Translations under genes and position numbers: made by a program
The notes under the pieces: model-generated
Databases searched by the model: none
What the model saw: the letters and a program-made list of their open reading frames with translations, nothing else
Told to the model about the DNA's origin: nothing
In this document: positions 42,991-52,566 of the stretch, one piece after another
Numbering within the stretch: position 1 is the stretch's first letter
Layout: the number at the start of each line of letters is the position of its first letter
Assembly (NCBI GenBank): GCA_963663005.2
Contig: CAXXHH010000003.1
Location: forward strand, 248,001-312,000
Reading direction: 5' to 3'
From: CAINVV01 sp963663005
GTDB lineage: Bacteria > Bacteroidota > Bacteroidia > Bacteroidales > Prolixibacteraceae
DNA: 64,000 bases

Positions 42991-43785
42991 TCAGCCAAGA
43001 GGATCAATCCTTTGAGCAATTTTGTAAAAAAGCCAGGGGATGTATCGCTTTAGATAAGGCATAATTACATCTTTTTTCCCAATAATTATCTCTTTCCTGT
43101 TCCTTTTCACGGCTAAAGCAATTTTGGCTGCACAATGATGCGGTGAAACTCCATTATCCTGCCCCTTATCCATGATTCCATGCTCCGATCCGGTAGAATT
43201 TAACGCATGAATAGAAATATTGGTCTTTACCATTCCCGGGCACACCATGGTAACCCGGATATTATCCCTGAAATGTTCCAGCCTCAACGTTTCGAAAAAG
43301 CCATGCAAGGCATGCTTGGCTGCCGAGTAGGCAGAACGCATAGGAAATCCGAATAATCCGGTAAGACTGCTGATAACAACGATTCGACCTCCGCCGGTTT
43401 TTATCATAAACGGCAGTATCTGACTGGTAAGCTCGACATGCCCCCAAAAATCCACTTCCATTATCCGGCGTGCCACATCCATCGGAGTATCTATTAGCAA
43501 AGCACGCTGACTTATACCGCCGTTGTTGACCAAAATATCCAACTGAGGAACAGAGGCTTTCACTTTTTCTACGGCAGTTGCAATTTCATCTTTCCTGGTA
43601 AGATCGAATGCTATTACCTGCACTTCTGCGCCCAGCTTCCTGCATTCACTTGCTACTTCTTCAAGTTGTGGAAGATTCCGGCCAGATAAGATCAACCTGG
43701 TTTCGGCTGATGCCCATTTCAGGGAAAGAGCTTGCCCGATTCCGGATGAAGCTCCGGTTATCCATATGACACGAGGTTTTTTCAT
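42991..43785 (-). CDS. Short-chain dehydrogenase/reductase
   Basis: 264 residues. Rossmann motif WITGASSGIGQAL (TGxxxGxG), NNGGIS, catalytic Ser in VISSLTGLFG and YSAAKHAL with the Tyr-x3-Lys pair. The C-terminal segment PYLKRYIPWLFYKIAQRI is hydrophobic and may bind membrane, as in DHRS7-like members. NAD(P)-dependent oxidoreductase of unknown substrate, probably acting with the VOC protein. Confidence 0.88.
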   Translation of the reverse strand: MKKPRVIWITGASSGIGQALSLKWASAETRLILSGRNLPQLEEVASECRKLGAEVQVIAFDLTRKDEIATAVEKVKASVPQLDILVNNGGISQRALLIDTPMDVARRIMEVDFWGHVELTSQILPFMIKTGGGRIVVISSLTGLFGFPMRSAYSAAKHALHGFFETLRLEHFRDNIRVTMVCPGMVKTNISIHALNSTGSEHGIMDKGQDNGVSPHHCAAKIALAVKRNRKEIIIGKKDVIMPYLKRYIPWLFYKIAQRIDPLG

Positions 43786-43898
43786 GGAGTTTTTTTGCTG
43801 GTGATTGATATCTGCCCCACTATACTTTGAGCAACATTAAACAAAATAGCAGATTAAGATACAACGACAAAGGCACTTGCGTTGATGGCCCCCGATAA

Positions 43899-44564
43899 CT
43901 AGAACTCAATATCGTAGAGCCCCTCCGCGTCCAGTTCAAATTGTTTCACGCCAATGTCTGTCATCGGATGCTTGATCAACTGATGCAGTAATTCCGGACC
44001 AATTGTGGCCGAATGGGCACCGGCCATACTTACGCGGTAAATCTGGTCGACCGTTTTAAAACTGGCTGCCAGTACTTTGCCTTTCAACCCATATTCCTTG
44101 ATATTTTTCACGATATCGCTGACAACTTCAATCCCATGAGATGAAATATTATCAAGGCGGCTCACATAGGGAGCTACGAAATCCGCGCCGGCCTTCATGG
44201 CAACCAACGCCTGTTGTTGTGTAAAAATTGCCGTGGCAGTCACATTAACGCCCGCATCTTTCAGAATACGCATCGCTTTGAACCCGTTTGCAGTAACCGG
44301 GATTTTGGCATAAAAATTATCACCGAAATCGAAATAGCTGCGGTATTTCTTGGCCTCTCTCACCATATCTTCAGATTCGTCTGAGATCATCTGCACATGC
44401 ACCATTCCTGAACCAACCAGCTCCTGTATCCCAGCAATTGCCAAGGAAAGTCTGTTTCCGGTGTGACTCAAAATTGTTGGATTTGTCGTTACTCCTTCGA
44501 GTGGAAAAAATCGGTACAGCTCCCTGAGTTCACTCAAATCGGCTGTGTCTGCCATGTAAATCAT
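43899..44564 (-). CDS. Fructose-6-phosphate aldolase / transaldolase-like protein
   Basis: About 221 residues, starting MIYMADTADLSELREL. EGVTTNPTIL (TTNPS/T motif), YAKIPVTANGFKAM, VTATAIFTQQQAL, and GKVLAASFK with the Schiff-base Lys region. Class of the small transaldolases (TalC/FSA), which transfer or cleave dihydroxyacetone units. The -7 box TACTTTTG (minus strand, 44582-44589) lies inside the apparent N-terminal extension to 44600, so ATG 44564 is the preferred start. Confidence 0.87.
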   Translation of the reverse strand: MIYMADTADLSELRELYRFFPLEGVTTNPTILSHTGNRLSLAIAGIQELVGSGMVHVQMISDESEDMVREAKKYRSYFDFGDNFYAKIPVTANGFKAMRILKDAGVNVTATAIFTQQQALVAMKAGADFVAPYVSRLDNISSHGIEVVSDIVKNIKEYGLKGKVLAASFKTVDQIYRVSMAGAHSATIGPELLHQLIKHPMTDIGVKQFELDAEGLYDIEF

Positions 44565-44581
44565 ACGTAAAAATTTTTGTA

Positions 44582-44589
44582 CAAAAGTA
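44582..44589 (-). promoter_or_regulatory. -7 promoter box of the transaldolase-like gene
   Basis: TACTTTTG on the minus strand, 18 bases upstream of ATG 44564. Confidence 0.55.
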
Positions 44590-44775
44590 CCTAAACTCAT
44601 TAAGACGGGATAAAAATGACCTGGGAAATCAATATTTATTTTTCCAACTAATTTTCAGGATTTGAGCGGCCAAGGGGGAAGTCAACTTTCTGTTCAAGTT
44701 TCTGCCCCTCCAAATCACTGCCAGGACAATGGCAAAGTCACTTGACACGCAGTGAATAACCAATCACAATACTTT

Positions 44776-44783
44776 TATATTTG
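44776..44783 (+). promoter_or_regulatory. -7 promoter box of the M28 peptidase gene
   Basis: TATATTTG, about 34 bases upstream of the start codon; no clear -33 element at 19 bases. Confidence 0.45.
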
Positions 44784-44816
44784 TAACAAAATAGTCGTTT
44801 ATCTTCATAATCCACT

Positions 44817-46202
44817 TTGATGAAAAGTACCCGAAAAATAAAAAGGAGCTGTGTATCACTGATCTTTGTACTCATTTTATCAGGACTGAAGGCGCAGGAA
44901 CCGCCTAAAGTCCTTTCGTCAATTTTTAATGAGGCGTTAACCGACAGGACTGCCTACGAAAATCTTGGGTACATATGCAAAAATATCAAAGGCCGGTTGC
45001 TCGGTTCGGCAGCCTCTATGAAAGCAGTTGAGTACACACGGCAGGCGCTCGTCAAGGCAGGAGCTGATTCGGTATGGCTGCAGCAAATAATGGTTCCGCA
45101 TTGGGTAAGAGGCACTGAAAAATGCCGTATCAACTCTGCCGTAACCGGACACCAGGATCTCCATATAACAGCGCTGGGCACTTCTGTTGGCACTCAACAG
45201 CAGGGGATTACCTCCAGAGTGATTGAGGTTCATGATTTTGAAGAGCTTAAAAATATTGGCAAACAACGATTGGAAGGAAAGATCGTATTTTTTAACCGAC
45301 CGGCTGATCCTACGTTGATAAGTACCTTTGCGGCCTATTCCGGAGCAGTAAATCAACGGACTTTAGGGGCTTCTGAAGCTTCCAGGTATGGCGCTGCAGC
45401 TGTGATTGTCCGCTCGCCCAATCCCTTCCTCGACGATTTTCCCCACACCGGAGTTACCCGATATGCCGAAGGAGTAACTAAAATACCGGCAGTAGCCGTA
45501 TCAACAAAGGATGCAGAACTGCTAAGTCAATGGTTGAAAAGAGATTCCATGCTGACAGCTCACCTTGTCTCAACCTGCAAAAATCTGCCAGATACGATTT
45601 CGTACAATGTCATCGGAGAGATTCGCGGAACAGGTAAGCCAAATGAATTCATTACTGTTGGAGGTCATCTCGACTCATGGGATCTTGCAGAAGGAGCGCA
45701 TGACGATGCCGGAGGCTGTGTGCAGGCTATTGAGATGATCCGAATTTATAAAAAGCTTGGCATCAAGCCAAAACGAACAATTCGGGCCGTAATGTTTATG
45801 AATGAAGAGATGTCCGGAACCGGTGGCAAAACCTATGCCGCGGAAGCGAAAAGAAAAGGAGAAGTTCATTGTGTCGCCCTCGAATCCGACAGGGGTGTAA
45901 TGAGTCCCCGGGGCTTTGGTTTCGATGCGGAAGGTCAGAGACTCGATAATCTCACTGCCCTGGCAAAATACTTTGTTCCCTTTAACATCCGGGATTTTGA
46001 AAAAGGAGGTGGCGGTTCCGATATTTCTCCCCTCAAAGCGCTTGGCGCTTTGCAGATCGGGTATATACCTGACAGTCAAAGGTATTTCACATTCCATCAT
46101 TCAGCAAACGACACCTTCGACCAGGTAAACATCCGCGAACTCCAGCTCGGAAGCGCAGCAATTGCCTCATTAATTTATTTGTTAGACCTTTTTGATTATT
46201 GA
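44817..46202 (+). CDS. Secreted M28-family metallopeptidase with PA domain
   Basis: 461 residues. Signal peptide (about 1-25, ending GLKAQ). A PA-like insertion lies at about 120-230. The M28 di-zinc site follows: GGHLDSWD, HDDAGG, MNEEMSG (catalytic Glu and ligand), ESDRG and FHHSAND. This is the carboxypeptidase Q/aminopeptidase group, which trims peptides in the periplasm or outside. Followed by a short hairpin (46203-46235) that could terminate transcription. Confidence 0.9.
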   Translation: MMKSTRKIKRSCVSLIFVLILSGLKAQEPPKVLSSIFNEALTDRTAYENLGYICKNIKGRLLGSAASMKAVEYTRQALVKAGADSVWLQQIMVPHWVRGTEKCRINSAVTGHQDLHITALGTSVGTQQQGITSRVIEVHDFEELKNIGKQRLEGKIVFFNRPADPTLISTFAAYSGAVNQRTLGASEASRYGAAAVIVRSPNPFLDDFPHTGVTRYAEGVTKIPAVAVSTKDAELLSQWLKRDSMLTAHLVSTCKNLPDTISYNVIGEIRGTGKPNEFITVGGHLDSWDLAEGAHDDAGGCVQAIEMIRIYKKLGIKPKRTIRAVMFMNEEMSGTGGKTYAAEAKRKGEVHCVALESDRGVMSPRGFGFDAEGQRLDNLTALAKYFVPFNIRDFEKGGGGSDISPLKALGALQIGYIPDSQRYFTFHHSANDTFDQVNIRELQLGSAAIASLIYLLDLFDY

Positions 46203-46235
46203 AGTTTACCAAAGGAGTAATTTCTTCGGTAAACT
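46203..46235 (+). terminator. Possible terminator after M28 gene
   Basis: AGTTTACC and GGTAAACT form an 8-base-pair stem with a 17-base loop directly after the stop; the following T run is weak. Confidence 0.4.
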
Positions 46236-46362
46236 ATTATTCTCCGATGGCGATTCTTCCCTGACGAAAAATATCTCTTCAAATAGTCGATTAATGAAAC
46301 TTCGAGGACAATGCTAGGTCCCAACTCTGAACAGGTGTAAGATTCAAATGCTCAATTGATAA

Positions 46363-46482
46363 GACCCCAGCGGGGTCAAAGCTTTATAGCAAATGCCATT
46401 CACGCGTTTCTGCGACCCCGCCGGGGTCGAACCTCTCTAATCAACACCGTTTCTATAAATCTTAAATCCCTCCGGGATTAGG
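46363..46482. repeat. 120-base palindrome-rich repeat R1
   Basis: Contains GACCCC..GGGGTC twice and AATCCCTCCGGGATT once. Aligns over its whole length with R2 (47164-47283) and R3 (52875-52986). R1 and R2 lie as direct repeats on either side of the IS200-type transposase gene. Confidence 0.8.
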
Positions 46483-46648
46483 ATTTGATTGTGTACAATA
46501 AAGGTATTTCCGCTTCTCTGGCACTCCTTTTATCATAGGTACAGTAAACCATTCACTAACTTCCTCATCTGGAAAATTTTCCGTAACTTGAAGAAAAGGC
46601 AATGGAATTTAACACATATCCGAATATTCACGTAATAGAAAATAGATA

Positions 46649-47110
46649 ATGCCCGATACATACTCGCAAATCTACATTCAAATTGTTTTTGCAGTTAAAG
46701 GCAGAAACAGTCTGATATATCCGGAGTGGGAAGACAGGTTATTTCAATACATGACAGGAATAGTAAGGAGTAAGAAACAAAAAATGATCGCCATAAATGG
46801 TACGCCTGATCATATCCATTTTTTCATTGGTATGAAACCGAACTGTTGCTTGTCTGATCTGGTCAGGGAAGTCAAAAAATCAAGCAATGAATTTGTTAAT
46901 GAAAATCAATTATCAAAATTTAAATTTTCCTGGCAGGAGGGATTTGGGGCATTTTCATACGGACATTCTCAGATTGATCTGGTAGCAAAATACGTCTTAA
47001 ATCAAAAAGTCCATCACAAGAAGATGACGTTCAAAGAAGAATACATTGGCTTCTTAAAGAAATTTGAAATCGCATTTGAAGAAAAATATCTTTTCGAAAA
47101 ATTCGATTAA
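46649..47110 (+). CDS. tnpA: IS200/IS605-family Y1 transposase TnpA
   Basis: 153 residues, the IS200 TnpA length. Starts MPDTYSQIYIQIVFAVKGR; HUH motif in NGTPDHIHFFIG; catalytic Tyr in LVAKYVLNQKVHHKK; the basic C-terminal helix ends EEKYLFEKFD. The enzyme nicks and joins single-stranded DNA at hairpins near the element ends. It is flanked on both sides by the 120-base palindrome-rich repeats. No TnpB or IscB gene accompanies it. Confidence 0.9.
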   Translation: MPDTYSQIYIQIVFAVKGRNSLIYPEWEDRLFQYMTGIVRSKKQKMIAINGTPDHIHFFIGMKPNCCLSDLVREVKKSSNEFVNENQLSKFKFSWQEGFGAFSYGHSQIDLVAKYVLNQKVHHKKMTFKEEYIGFLKKFEIAFEEKYLFEKFD

Positions 47111-47163
47111 TAGGCCCTCAGAGAGGTCTCAGATTTGTAGAGCACGGTATTCATCTGTTCGGC

Positions 47164-47283
47164 GACCCCGCCGGGGTCAAAACTTTATAGGATATGACAT
47201 TTCCACTTTTCTGCGACCCCGCCGGGGTCGAACCTCACAAATTACCGCCGTTTCTATAAACCTTAAATCCCTCCGGGATTAGG
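47164..47283. repeat. 120-base palindrome-rich repeat R2
   Basis: Second copy: GACCCCGCCGGGGTC at both positions and AATCCCTCCGGGATT, same length as R1. Begins 53 bases after the tnpA stop. Confidence 0.8.
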
Positions 47284-47320
47284 TTGGGCGTGTCGAAACT
47301 ATCCCTTGTGCTGCCCTCAA

Positions 47321-47360
47321 AAAAAAATCCCCTAACAATCAATTTGCCAGGGGATTAAAA
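47321..47360. terminator. Hairpin AATCCCCT/AGGGGATT after R2
   Basis: An 8-base-pair stem with a 15-base loop and A/T runs on both sides. It resembles the hairpin after R3 (53030-53067; shared CCCCT-TAACAATC), so both element copies end near a similar terminator. Confidence 0.5.
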
Positions 47361-47361
47361 A

Positions 47362-47568
47362 GTGCCCGTAACCCTCGAAAAATTGAACCTTGTTAATGCA
47401 ATTTACGATTTGTCCCGGGCTTTGGACAGAATACCCGGAATAAAGTATTTAGCTGAGCATAACCATCCTAAACCCGTCCGCCGTAGTATTGGGAGCATCG
47501 AAATATCGAACCTTTTGGAACAACTTTATTTGGTTGTTGGCCTATATGCTTATGTCGTAGTTACCTGA
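47362..47568 (+). CDS. Small hypothetical ORF (68 residues, GTG start)
   Basis: Begins with GTG and reads VPVTLEKLNLVNAIYDLSRAL, then NHPKPVRRSIGS and a hydrophobic end LYLVVGLYAYVVVT. Composition looks coding, but no ribosome site or family is seen. May be a fragment left beside the mobile element. Confidence 0.3.
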   Translation: MPVTLEKLNLVNAIYDLSRALDRIPGIKYLAEHNHPKPVRRSIGSIEISNLLEQLYLVVGLYAYVVVT

Positions 47569-47726
47569 AGAACACATGCATCAGTTCAGCCAACCACTAC
47601 TACTAAATGGGTATATATTTTGTCAATTTGAAGAAATGTGATAAGTAACTAATTCTTAATGTTTTTTAACTTTTTGGTGTGAGTATTAAAAATTGTAATT
47701 TCAATAAACCTTTATAAATAACCAGT

Positions 47727-49601
47727 ATGAGATTCAATTTCCTGTGTATTCTTATTCTATTTGCTCTTTTGAGTTGTACCAAAACAAATTCTAAAGTTAA
47801 AAACCTTCGAACGTTCACAAAAGTATACGGATATGTCAGATGGTTCTATCCGGGCGATGAATCGGCAAACATTGATTGGAATAAATTTGCCGTTTATGGC
47901 GTGGAGAAAATCGAGAATGCCAGGAATGAAGATGAATTAAGAAATATTCTCCTCTCCCTATTTAAACCAATTGCTCCGGCAATTCAAATTAAAGACGATA
48001 AGCGAGCTGGAAATTTTAATATAGAAACCATAATGCCGAAAGATACTGCTGGTTTGCTACACATTTCTTGGCAACACTTTGGCGTTTACTTAGGAAAGAA
48101 AAGTAATATTTATAGTAGTACACGCATCAATAGGGATACACTGACAGAATATGTAAAAAATATTAGGATTGATCCAAACCATACGTCCAAGATTGGAGAA
48201 TTTATCAGAAAAGATATTGGGAATCATTTAATTTTAACAATGCCGCTTTCCCTGTTTGGTGATAAGAACCATACTTTTCCTATTGCTGATGCCAAATCAC
48301 TGCAACAGCTAACCGAACAATTGGACAGGATGCCAAATTCATCCTCAAATCCCGAACAAGTCGTCAAGAAGCCAATATCGACTAAAGAACTCACACCTAA
48401 ATTATTTATCTCTCCTATTCCACAAAATAGTAATTCGATAGCACAAAATGATAAAATTCTAAGCACCAGTGATTACCGAGTCCGACTGGCAAATGTAGTA
48501 ATAGCCTGGAATGTTTTCCAGCATTTCTACCCCTACTTTGATGTTGTAAAAATTGACTGGGATAACGAATTGAAAAATACGCTGGATGATGTCTATAAAG
48601 GTAATACTGAGGCGGAATACTATAAAGTAGTGAGCAGAATGGTTGCGAAATTGGAGGATGGTCATGGAATTGTTTTTAATGACGATGTTCCAAGATATGG
48701 TTTACCAATAATGGTCAGTTTAGTTGAGAAAAAGATTACAGTAATTGCCAGTTCGGATACAACGAAGTTTAAAGTTGGTGATATCATAGAAACTATTGAT
48801 GGGAGAACAGGATTACAGGAATTGCAGGAACAGGAAAGTTTAATTTCCGGCTCTCCCCAATTAAGACGCTTCAGGGCTTTAAATGTTTTTGGTACCGACT
48901 TTTATAAGAGTAAAGCGAACATCACAATACTCAGACAAGGGAAACAAATTCAAATGAATTTCGACCGTTATGTAATGAGTACTATCTTCTTCAATCCTCT
49001 GCAAAATTTATTTGAACCTGCACTTGCTGATTTGGGTGACAACATTTTTTATATGAACAATTTCAACTGGAATAACGAAGAAACCATGAAAAAATTAGTA
49101 AACGCAAAAGCCATAATTATTAACCAATTGAAAGATCATTTTGAATTTATTCCACATATTATTTCACAACCTGTTTGGTCTGCAAAGTGGAATATTCCGG
49201 TATCAGCCTATCCAGATCAATTAAATACTCATATGGATACCAGCAGATGGCAAGTTCGACCAAAAGAACCTCAAATAAAAGCCAAACTTATTTATCTTAC
49301 GCACCCATATGATGTAAGTGCAAACGAGACCATTTTGGGAATTATCGACTATTACAAATTAGGAAAGCTAGTTGGAGACTCTACCGCTGGAACAAATGGT
49401 AATTATAACTCAATTCCATTAATGGGTGGATATTCAATTTGGTGGACTGGTATGAAAGTATTGAAGCACGATGGATCGCAGCATCATTTAATTGGTTTCA
49501 AACCCGATTATCCGGTAAATAATACTATTCAAGCAGTTAAAGATGGAAAAGATGTCTATGTTGACAAGGCGATGGAAGTAATAAAAATGGAATCTAATTG
49601 A
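47727..49601 (+). CDS. S41-family peptidase, lipoprotein
   Basis: 624 residues. Lipoprotein signal (FALLSC, Cys at about 17). An N-terminal region (25-240) precedes an S41 N-domain (about 255-330, NVFQHFYPYFD, EDGHG), a PDZ-like region and the tail-specific protease core (450-610). In the core PYDVSANETIL holds the probable nucleophilic Ser and GDSTAGTNGN the conserved glycine turn. The Lys of the CtpA-type dyad is not obvious, as in other members of this subfamily. Probably faces the periplasm or cell surface. The gene and its followers are visibly more AT-rich than the genes before 46 kb. Confidence 0.82.
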   Translation: MRFNFLCILILFALLSCTKTNSKVKNLRTFTKVYGYVRWFYPGDESANIDWNKFAVYGVEKIENARNEDELRNILLSLFKPIAPAIQIKDDKRAGNFNIETIMPKDTAGLLHISWQHFGVYLGKKSNIYSSTRINRDTLTEYVKNIRIDPNHTSKIGEFIRKDIGNHLILTMPLSLFGDKNHTFPIADAKSLQQLTEQLDRMPNSSSNPEQVVKKPISTKELTPKLFISPIPQNSNSIAQNDKILSTSDYRVRLANVVIAWNVFQHFYPYFDVVKIDWDNELKNTLDDVYKGNTEAEYYKVVSRMVAKLEDGHGIVFNDDVPRYGLPIMVSLVEKKITVIASSDTTKFKVGDIIETIDGRTGLQELQEQESLISGSPQLRRFRALNVFGTDFYKSKANITILRQGKQIQMNFDRYVMSTIFFNPLQNLFEPALADLGDNIFYMNNFNWNNEETMKKLVNAKAIIINQLKDHFEFIPHIISQPVWSAKWNIPVSAYPDQLNTHMDTSRWQVRPKEPQIKAKLIYLTHPYDVSANETILGIIDYYKLGKLVGDSTAGTNGNYNSIPLMGGYSIWWTGMKVLKHDGSQHHLIGFKPDYPVNNTIQAVKDGKDVYVDKAMEVIKMESN

Positions 49602-49876
49602 TAACTCTCTGATAAAATTTCATTAATATCTTGACAATAGAAGCATTAGGCAAACAACCATTCCGTGTTTTGCACCCGTTTTGGTTCAGTTGACGGGAGA
49701 TTTCCGAATAGTTGACCTATCCACGATTTCTTAAAGAGAGCTGAAATAGCGTATAACAAAACCCATCTCTTCGAATAGCTCGGTTTGAGTTCTAATAACT
49801 ACATTTATGTGATAATAATAACCGCACCATTGGTCTTTTATAAATGAGTTAGAGGACAAGCGAAGGAGCATCGTAT

Positions 49877-50824
49877 ATGATTGAAACATTTGTCAAAATA
49901 AGATTCAAACAATTCTATCGTGCATTGATTGGCATTGGATTGATTCGAATACTCTTTCTTATCGGATTATTCGGATTTATCGTATTTGTAACGTTCGTTG
50001 AGACATCAAAGTATCCGGACTCTTTTTATGTTACTGGATTAAGTGCGCTGATCGTGTTGGTAGTACATGCAAAACGACAGGACAAATCATTCCTAAAAAC
50101 GAATTTCGACAATTATAAGCTTATTTTCTTTGTTGAATATTTGATGATGGTATCAGTCGTACTGGTTTTTCTGATTTTTCATTTCCAATGGATTCCTTTA
50201 CTTATTTTGTTATCAGCATTATATCTGATAATACATTTAGATTTAAAAACCAAAAGGCGTAATCTAAACACCTGGTTACAACAACTTATTCCATCGGAAT
50301 GTTTTGAATGGAAAGGCGGAGTAAGGCCGGTATTATATCTTCTGGTTACACTTTGGATTATCGGGTTAGGTACATCATTCTTTATCGGAAGTGTTCCAAT
50401 TGCGTTGTTTATTCTTGGCATAATTCCTCTCAGTTTTTACGAGACAGGAGAACCGTACCAAATGATTCTTGCTTTCGAAATGGGAACAAACCAATTCTTG
50501 CTTCATAAAATCAAAATGCAACTTTCATTGTTCTCAATTCTATCCATACCTTTAATCGCAGCGTTTCTGATTCTCCATTTTGAAAGATGGTACATCCCAA
50601 TTGCGGAATATTTCATTTTTGTCTCTCTGTACATCTATTCAATACTGACCAAGTATGCTTTTTATGAACCAAATCGCAAATCCACAGCAGCAAGGGTCTT
50701 TGGCACAATTGGGGCATTCAGTGGAATTATTCCTCTATTTTTACCGGTGGTTTGGATATTATCTATCCGATTCTTTTTCAAATCAAAAGAGAATCTAAAC
50801 TTTTACCTGAATGATTACAATTAA
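49877..50824 (+). CDS. Multi-span membrane protein, likely ABC permease
   Basis: 315 residues, almost entirely hydrophobic with about eight predicted membrane segments (e.g. LFLIGLFGFIVFVTF, VVLVFLIFHF, LWIIGLGTSFFIG, IFVSLYIYSILT). No recognisable domain. Its 3' end overlaps the ABC ATPase gene by 14 bases, so it is most likely the membrane part of that transporter. The start is ATG 49877. Confidence 0.7.
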   Translation: MIETFVKIRFKQFYRALIGIGLIRILFLIGLFGFIVFVTFVETSKYPDSFYVTGLSALIVLVVHAKRQDKSFLKTNFDNYKLIFFVEYLMMVSVVLVFLIFHFQWIPLLILLSALYLIIHLDLKTKRRNLNTWLQQLIPSECFEWKGGVRPVLYLLVTLWIIGLGTSFFIGSVPIALFILGIIPLSFYETGEPYQMILAFEMGTNQFLLHKIKMQLSLFSILSIPLIAAFLILHFERWYIPIAEYFIFVSLYIYSILTKYAFYEPNRKSTAARVFGTIGAFSGIIPLFLPVVWILSIRFFFKSKENLNFYLNDYN

Positions 50825-51518
50825 AGATATAAATTTCTCTTACGACGGGAATTCAAAAGTCCTTGAATCACTTTACCTTTCTCTTTCTGAAAACAAAATT
50901 CATGGTATTGTTGGATTAAACGGTGCAGGAAAAACGACACTGCTAAATGCAATTTATGGGTTAATAAAGATTGATTCCGGAAAGATAAGTTGTGATGGCA
51001 AGAACCTAACCAAGAAAGATACATCCTATTTGGTAACGGAGAATTTTTTCTATTCGAATATCACAGGCAGAGAGTATCTTAGCTTGTTTAAAAATCAAAA
51101 GTTTGATACAGATAAATGGAATGGTTTATTTTCACTCCCTCTTGACCAAATCATAGATGGATATTCCACAGGAATGAAAAAGAAATTAGCATTACTTGGC
51201 ATATTGAAACAGGACAAACCCCTCATGATATTGGACGAACCTTTTAATGGCCTGGACATTGAAACATGCAGAATTATTCGTTCAATATTATTGCGGCTGA
51301 AGGATAAAGGGAAAACAATAATAATAACCTCTCACATTATTGAGACTCTGACAAATTTATGCGATTACATCCATTATCTTGAAAAAGGGACAATCAACTA
51401 TAGTAAAGAGAAGCATGATTTTGCCGAATTTGAGAGAGAATTATTCGAATCAATAGAGAATAAAAATGTTGAATTAATTACTGAATTGATTGAACAAAGC
51501 ACGAATAGTCCGTTTTAG
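50811..51518 (+). CDS. ABC transporter ATP-binding protein
   Basis: 235 residues. Walker A GLNGAGKTTLLNA, a shortened signature region DGYSTGMKKKLALLG (STGMK replaces LSGGQ), Walker B MILDEPFNGLD and the switch His in IITSHIIET. The YSxGMKxK signature is typical of ABC-2-type exporters (bacteriocin or antibiotic export and immunity). Pairs with the overlapping membrane-protein gene. Confidence 0.9.
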   Translation: MITIKDINFSYDGNSKVLESLYLSLSENKIHGIVGLNGAGKTTLLNAIYGLIKIDSGKISCDGKNLTKKDTSYLVTENFFYSNITGREYLSLFKNQKFDTDKWNGLFSLPLDQIIDGYSTGMKKKLALLGILKQDKPLMILDEPFNGLDIETCRIIRSILLRLKDKGKTIIITSHIIETLTNLCDYIHYLEKGTINYSKEKHDFAEFERELFESIENKNVELITELIEQSTNSPF

Positions 51519-51645
51519 TATCTGTTTCTGGTATTAATTGCTACTCTTAAAGGGTTCATGAAATAGCCATCGACTATATTCGTGCCGACACAAAGTGAAT
51601 ATGAGGTTGTCGCATCAGACCCATAAATAAACAAATTCGTTACCG

Positions 51646-52566
51646 ATGAAAAGATATTTTTTGCTCTTGTCTTTCCTCTTGGCTGTCGGTTATTCCTTTG
51701 GACAAGATTTGTCGTTGAAGGGGAAAATTATGGATGCACAGACAAATGAGCCGCTACCGTATGCAACAATTGAACTTCATAGTCTAAGGACAGGAACGAT
51801 CGCAAATAATAGTGGAGATTTTGAGTTGTCCGTTAATTCAATGAACCAAAGCATTGACACCTTGGAGTTCTCCTATCTGGGATACGACAAACGAGCATTT
51901 TCAGTTGCTGATTTTCTTAGATTAGAAAATAAAACTATATCTCTAAAGTCGAGTAATGTTTCCCTTGGTGAAGTTGTGGTATTACCCCAAAAATATAAAA
52001 CAGTTGAACTTGGCATCTTGGATAAAAAATCCGAAAGTTGGCAAGTCACGAATCTATTTAACAATAAGATTGGTAATTATATTGCCAATAAGAAACAACA
52101 AATAGGTTGGATTAGGTCGGTTAGCTTTTATATTGACACGGTAGGACACCCGGAAACTCCCTTCAGAGTAAGAATTTATGATCTAAATCACGAGAAGAAT
52201 TGTCCCGGTGATGATATTCTAAATGAGAATGTTATTGTATCAGCAAAGGAGCCCGGGTGGTTTTCTGTCGATTTGACAAATTTCAAAATTCAATTTCCAG
52301 TCGATGGTATGTTTGTCATGATGGAGTGGATTAACTCCGGCGACAAATATTTCCACGAGAAAGAAATGCATATGAAGAACGAAAATGGGCAAACCGTTGT
52401 TGTAAGGAGAAAATTTTACGGACAAGTAATTGGTAGCGTATTCAGGCAACCCAAAATGATTACCTGGGGAATCACCTTAGGAAACGACTGGATACCATAT
52501 AAACTCTATTCTAAAGGATATATAAATGCAATGATAAGAGCTGAAATTGCATATCCATTAAATTGA
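51646..52566 (+). CDS. Carboxypeptidase-like regulatory-domain protein
   Basis: 306 residues. Signal peptide (1-19, ending GYSFGQ), then a CarboxypepD_reg-like beta domain (about 22-105: LKGKIMDAQTNEPLPYATIEL, SYLGYDK). The remaining 200 residues look like a beta-sandwich (VRIYDLNHEK, GWFSVDLTNF) without a known catalytic motif. Probably anchored in or secreted through the envelope; function unknown. It lies 127 bases after the ABC ATPase gene and last in the AT-rich block. Confidence 0.7.
   Translation: MKRYFLLLSFLLAVGYSFGQDLSLKGKIMDAQTNEPLPYATIELHSLRTGTIANNSGDFELSVNSMNQSIDTLEFSYLGYDKRAFSVADFLRLENKTISLKSSNVSLGEVVVLPQKYKTVELGILDKKSESWQVTNLFNNKIGNYIANKKQQIGWIRSVSFYIDTVGHPETPFRVRIYDLNHEKNCPGDDILNENVIVSAKEPGWFSVDLTNFKIQFPVDGMFVMMEWINSGDKYFHEKEMHMKNENGQTVVVRRKFYGQVIGSVFRQPKMITWGITLGNDWIPYKLYSKGYINAMIRAEIAYPLN

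Larger units (their letters stand above)
46534..47283 (+). mobile_element. IS200-type element, full copy
   Basis: From the conserved left segment (46534-46599) through tnpA to the end of R2. The left segment, the last part of tnpA and the repeat all recur at 52700-52986 in an internally deleted copy, which defines the moving unit. No long terminal inverted repeats, as expected for a HUH (Y1) transposon; the exact tips cannot be set from two copies. Confidence 0.7.

Noticed and set aside
46363..46482. tRNA-like or CRISPR-like repeats (GGGGTCGAACC words)
   Set aside because: The GGTCGAACC word resembles a T-arm but no cloverleaf can be drawn; copies are kilobases apart, so there is no CRISPR array.
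47362..47400. Degenerate tRNA 3' end after the hairpin at 47326
   Set aside because: The flank resembles the one beside tRNA-Leu, but no paired acceptor or T-arm can be formed.
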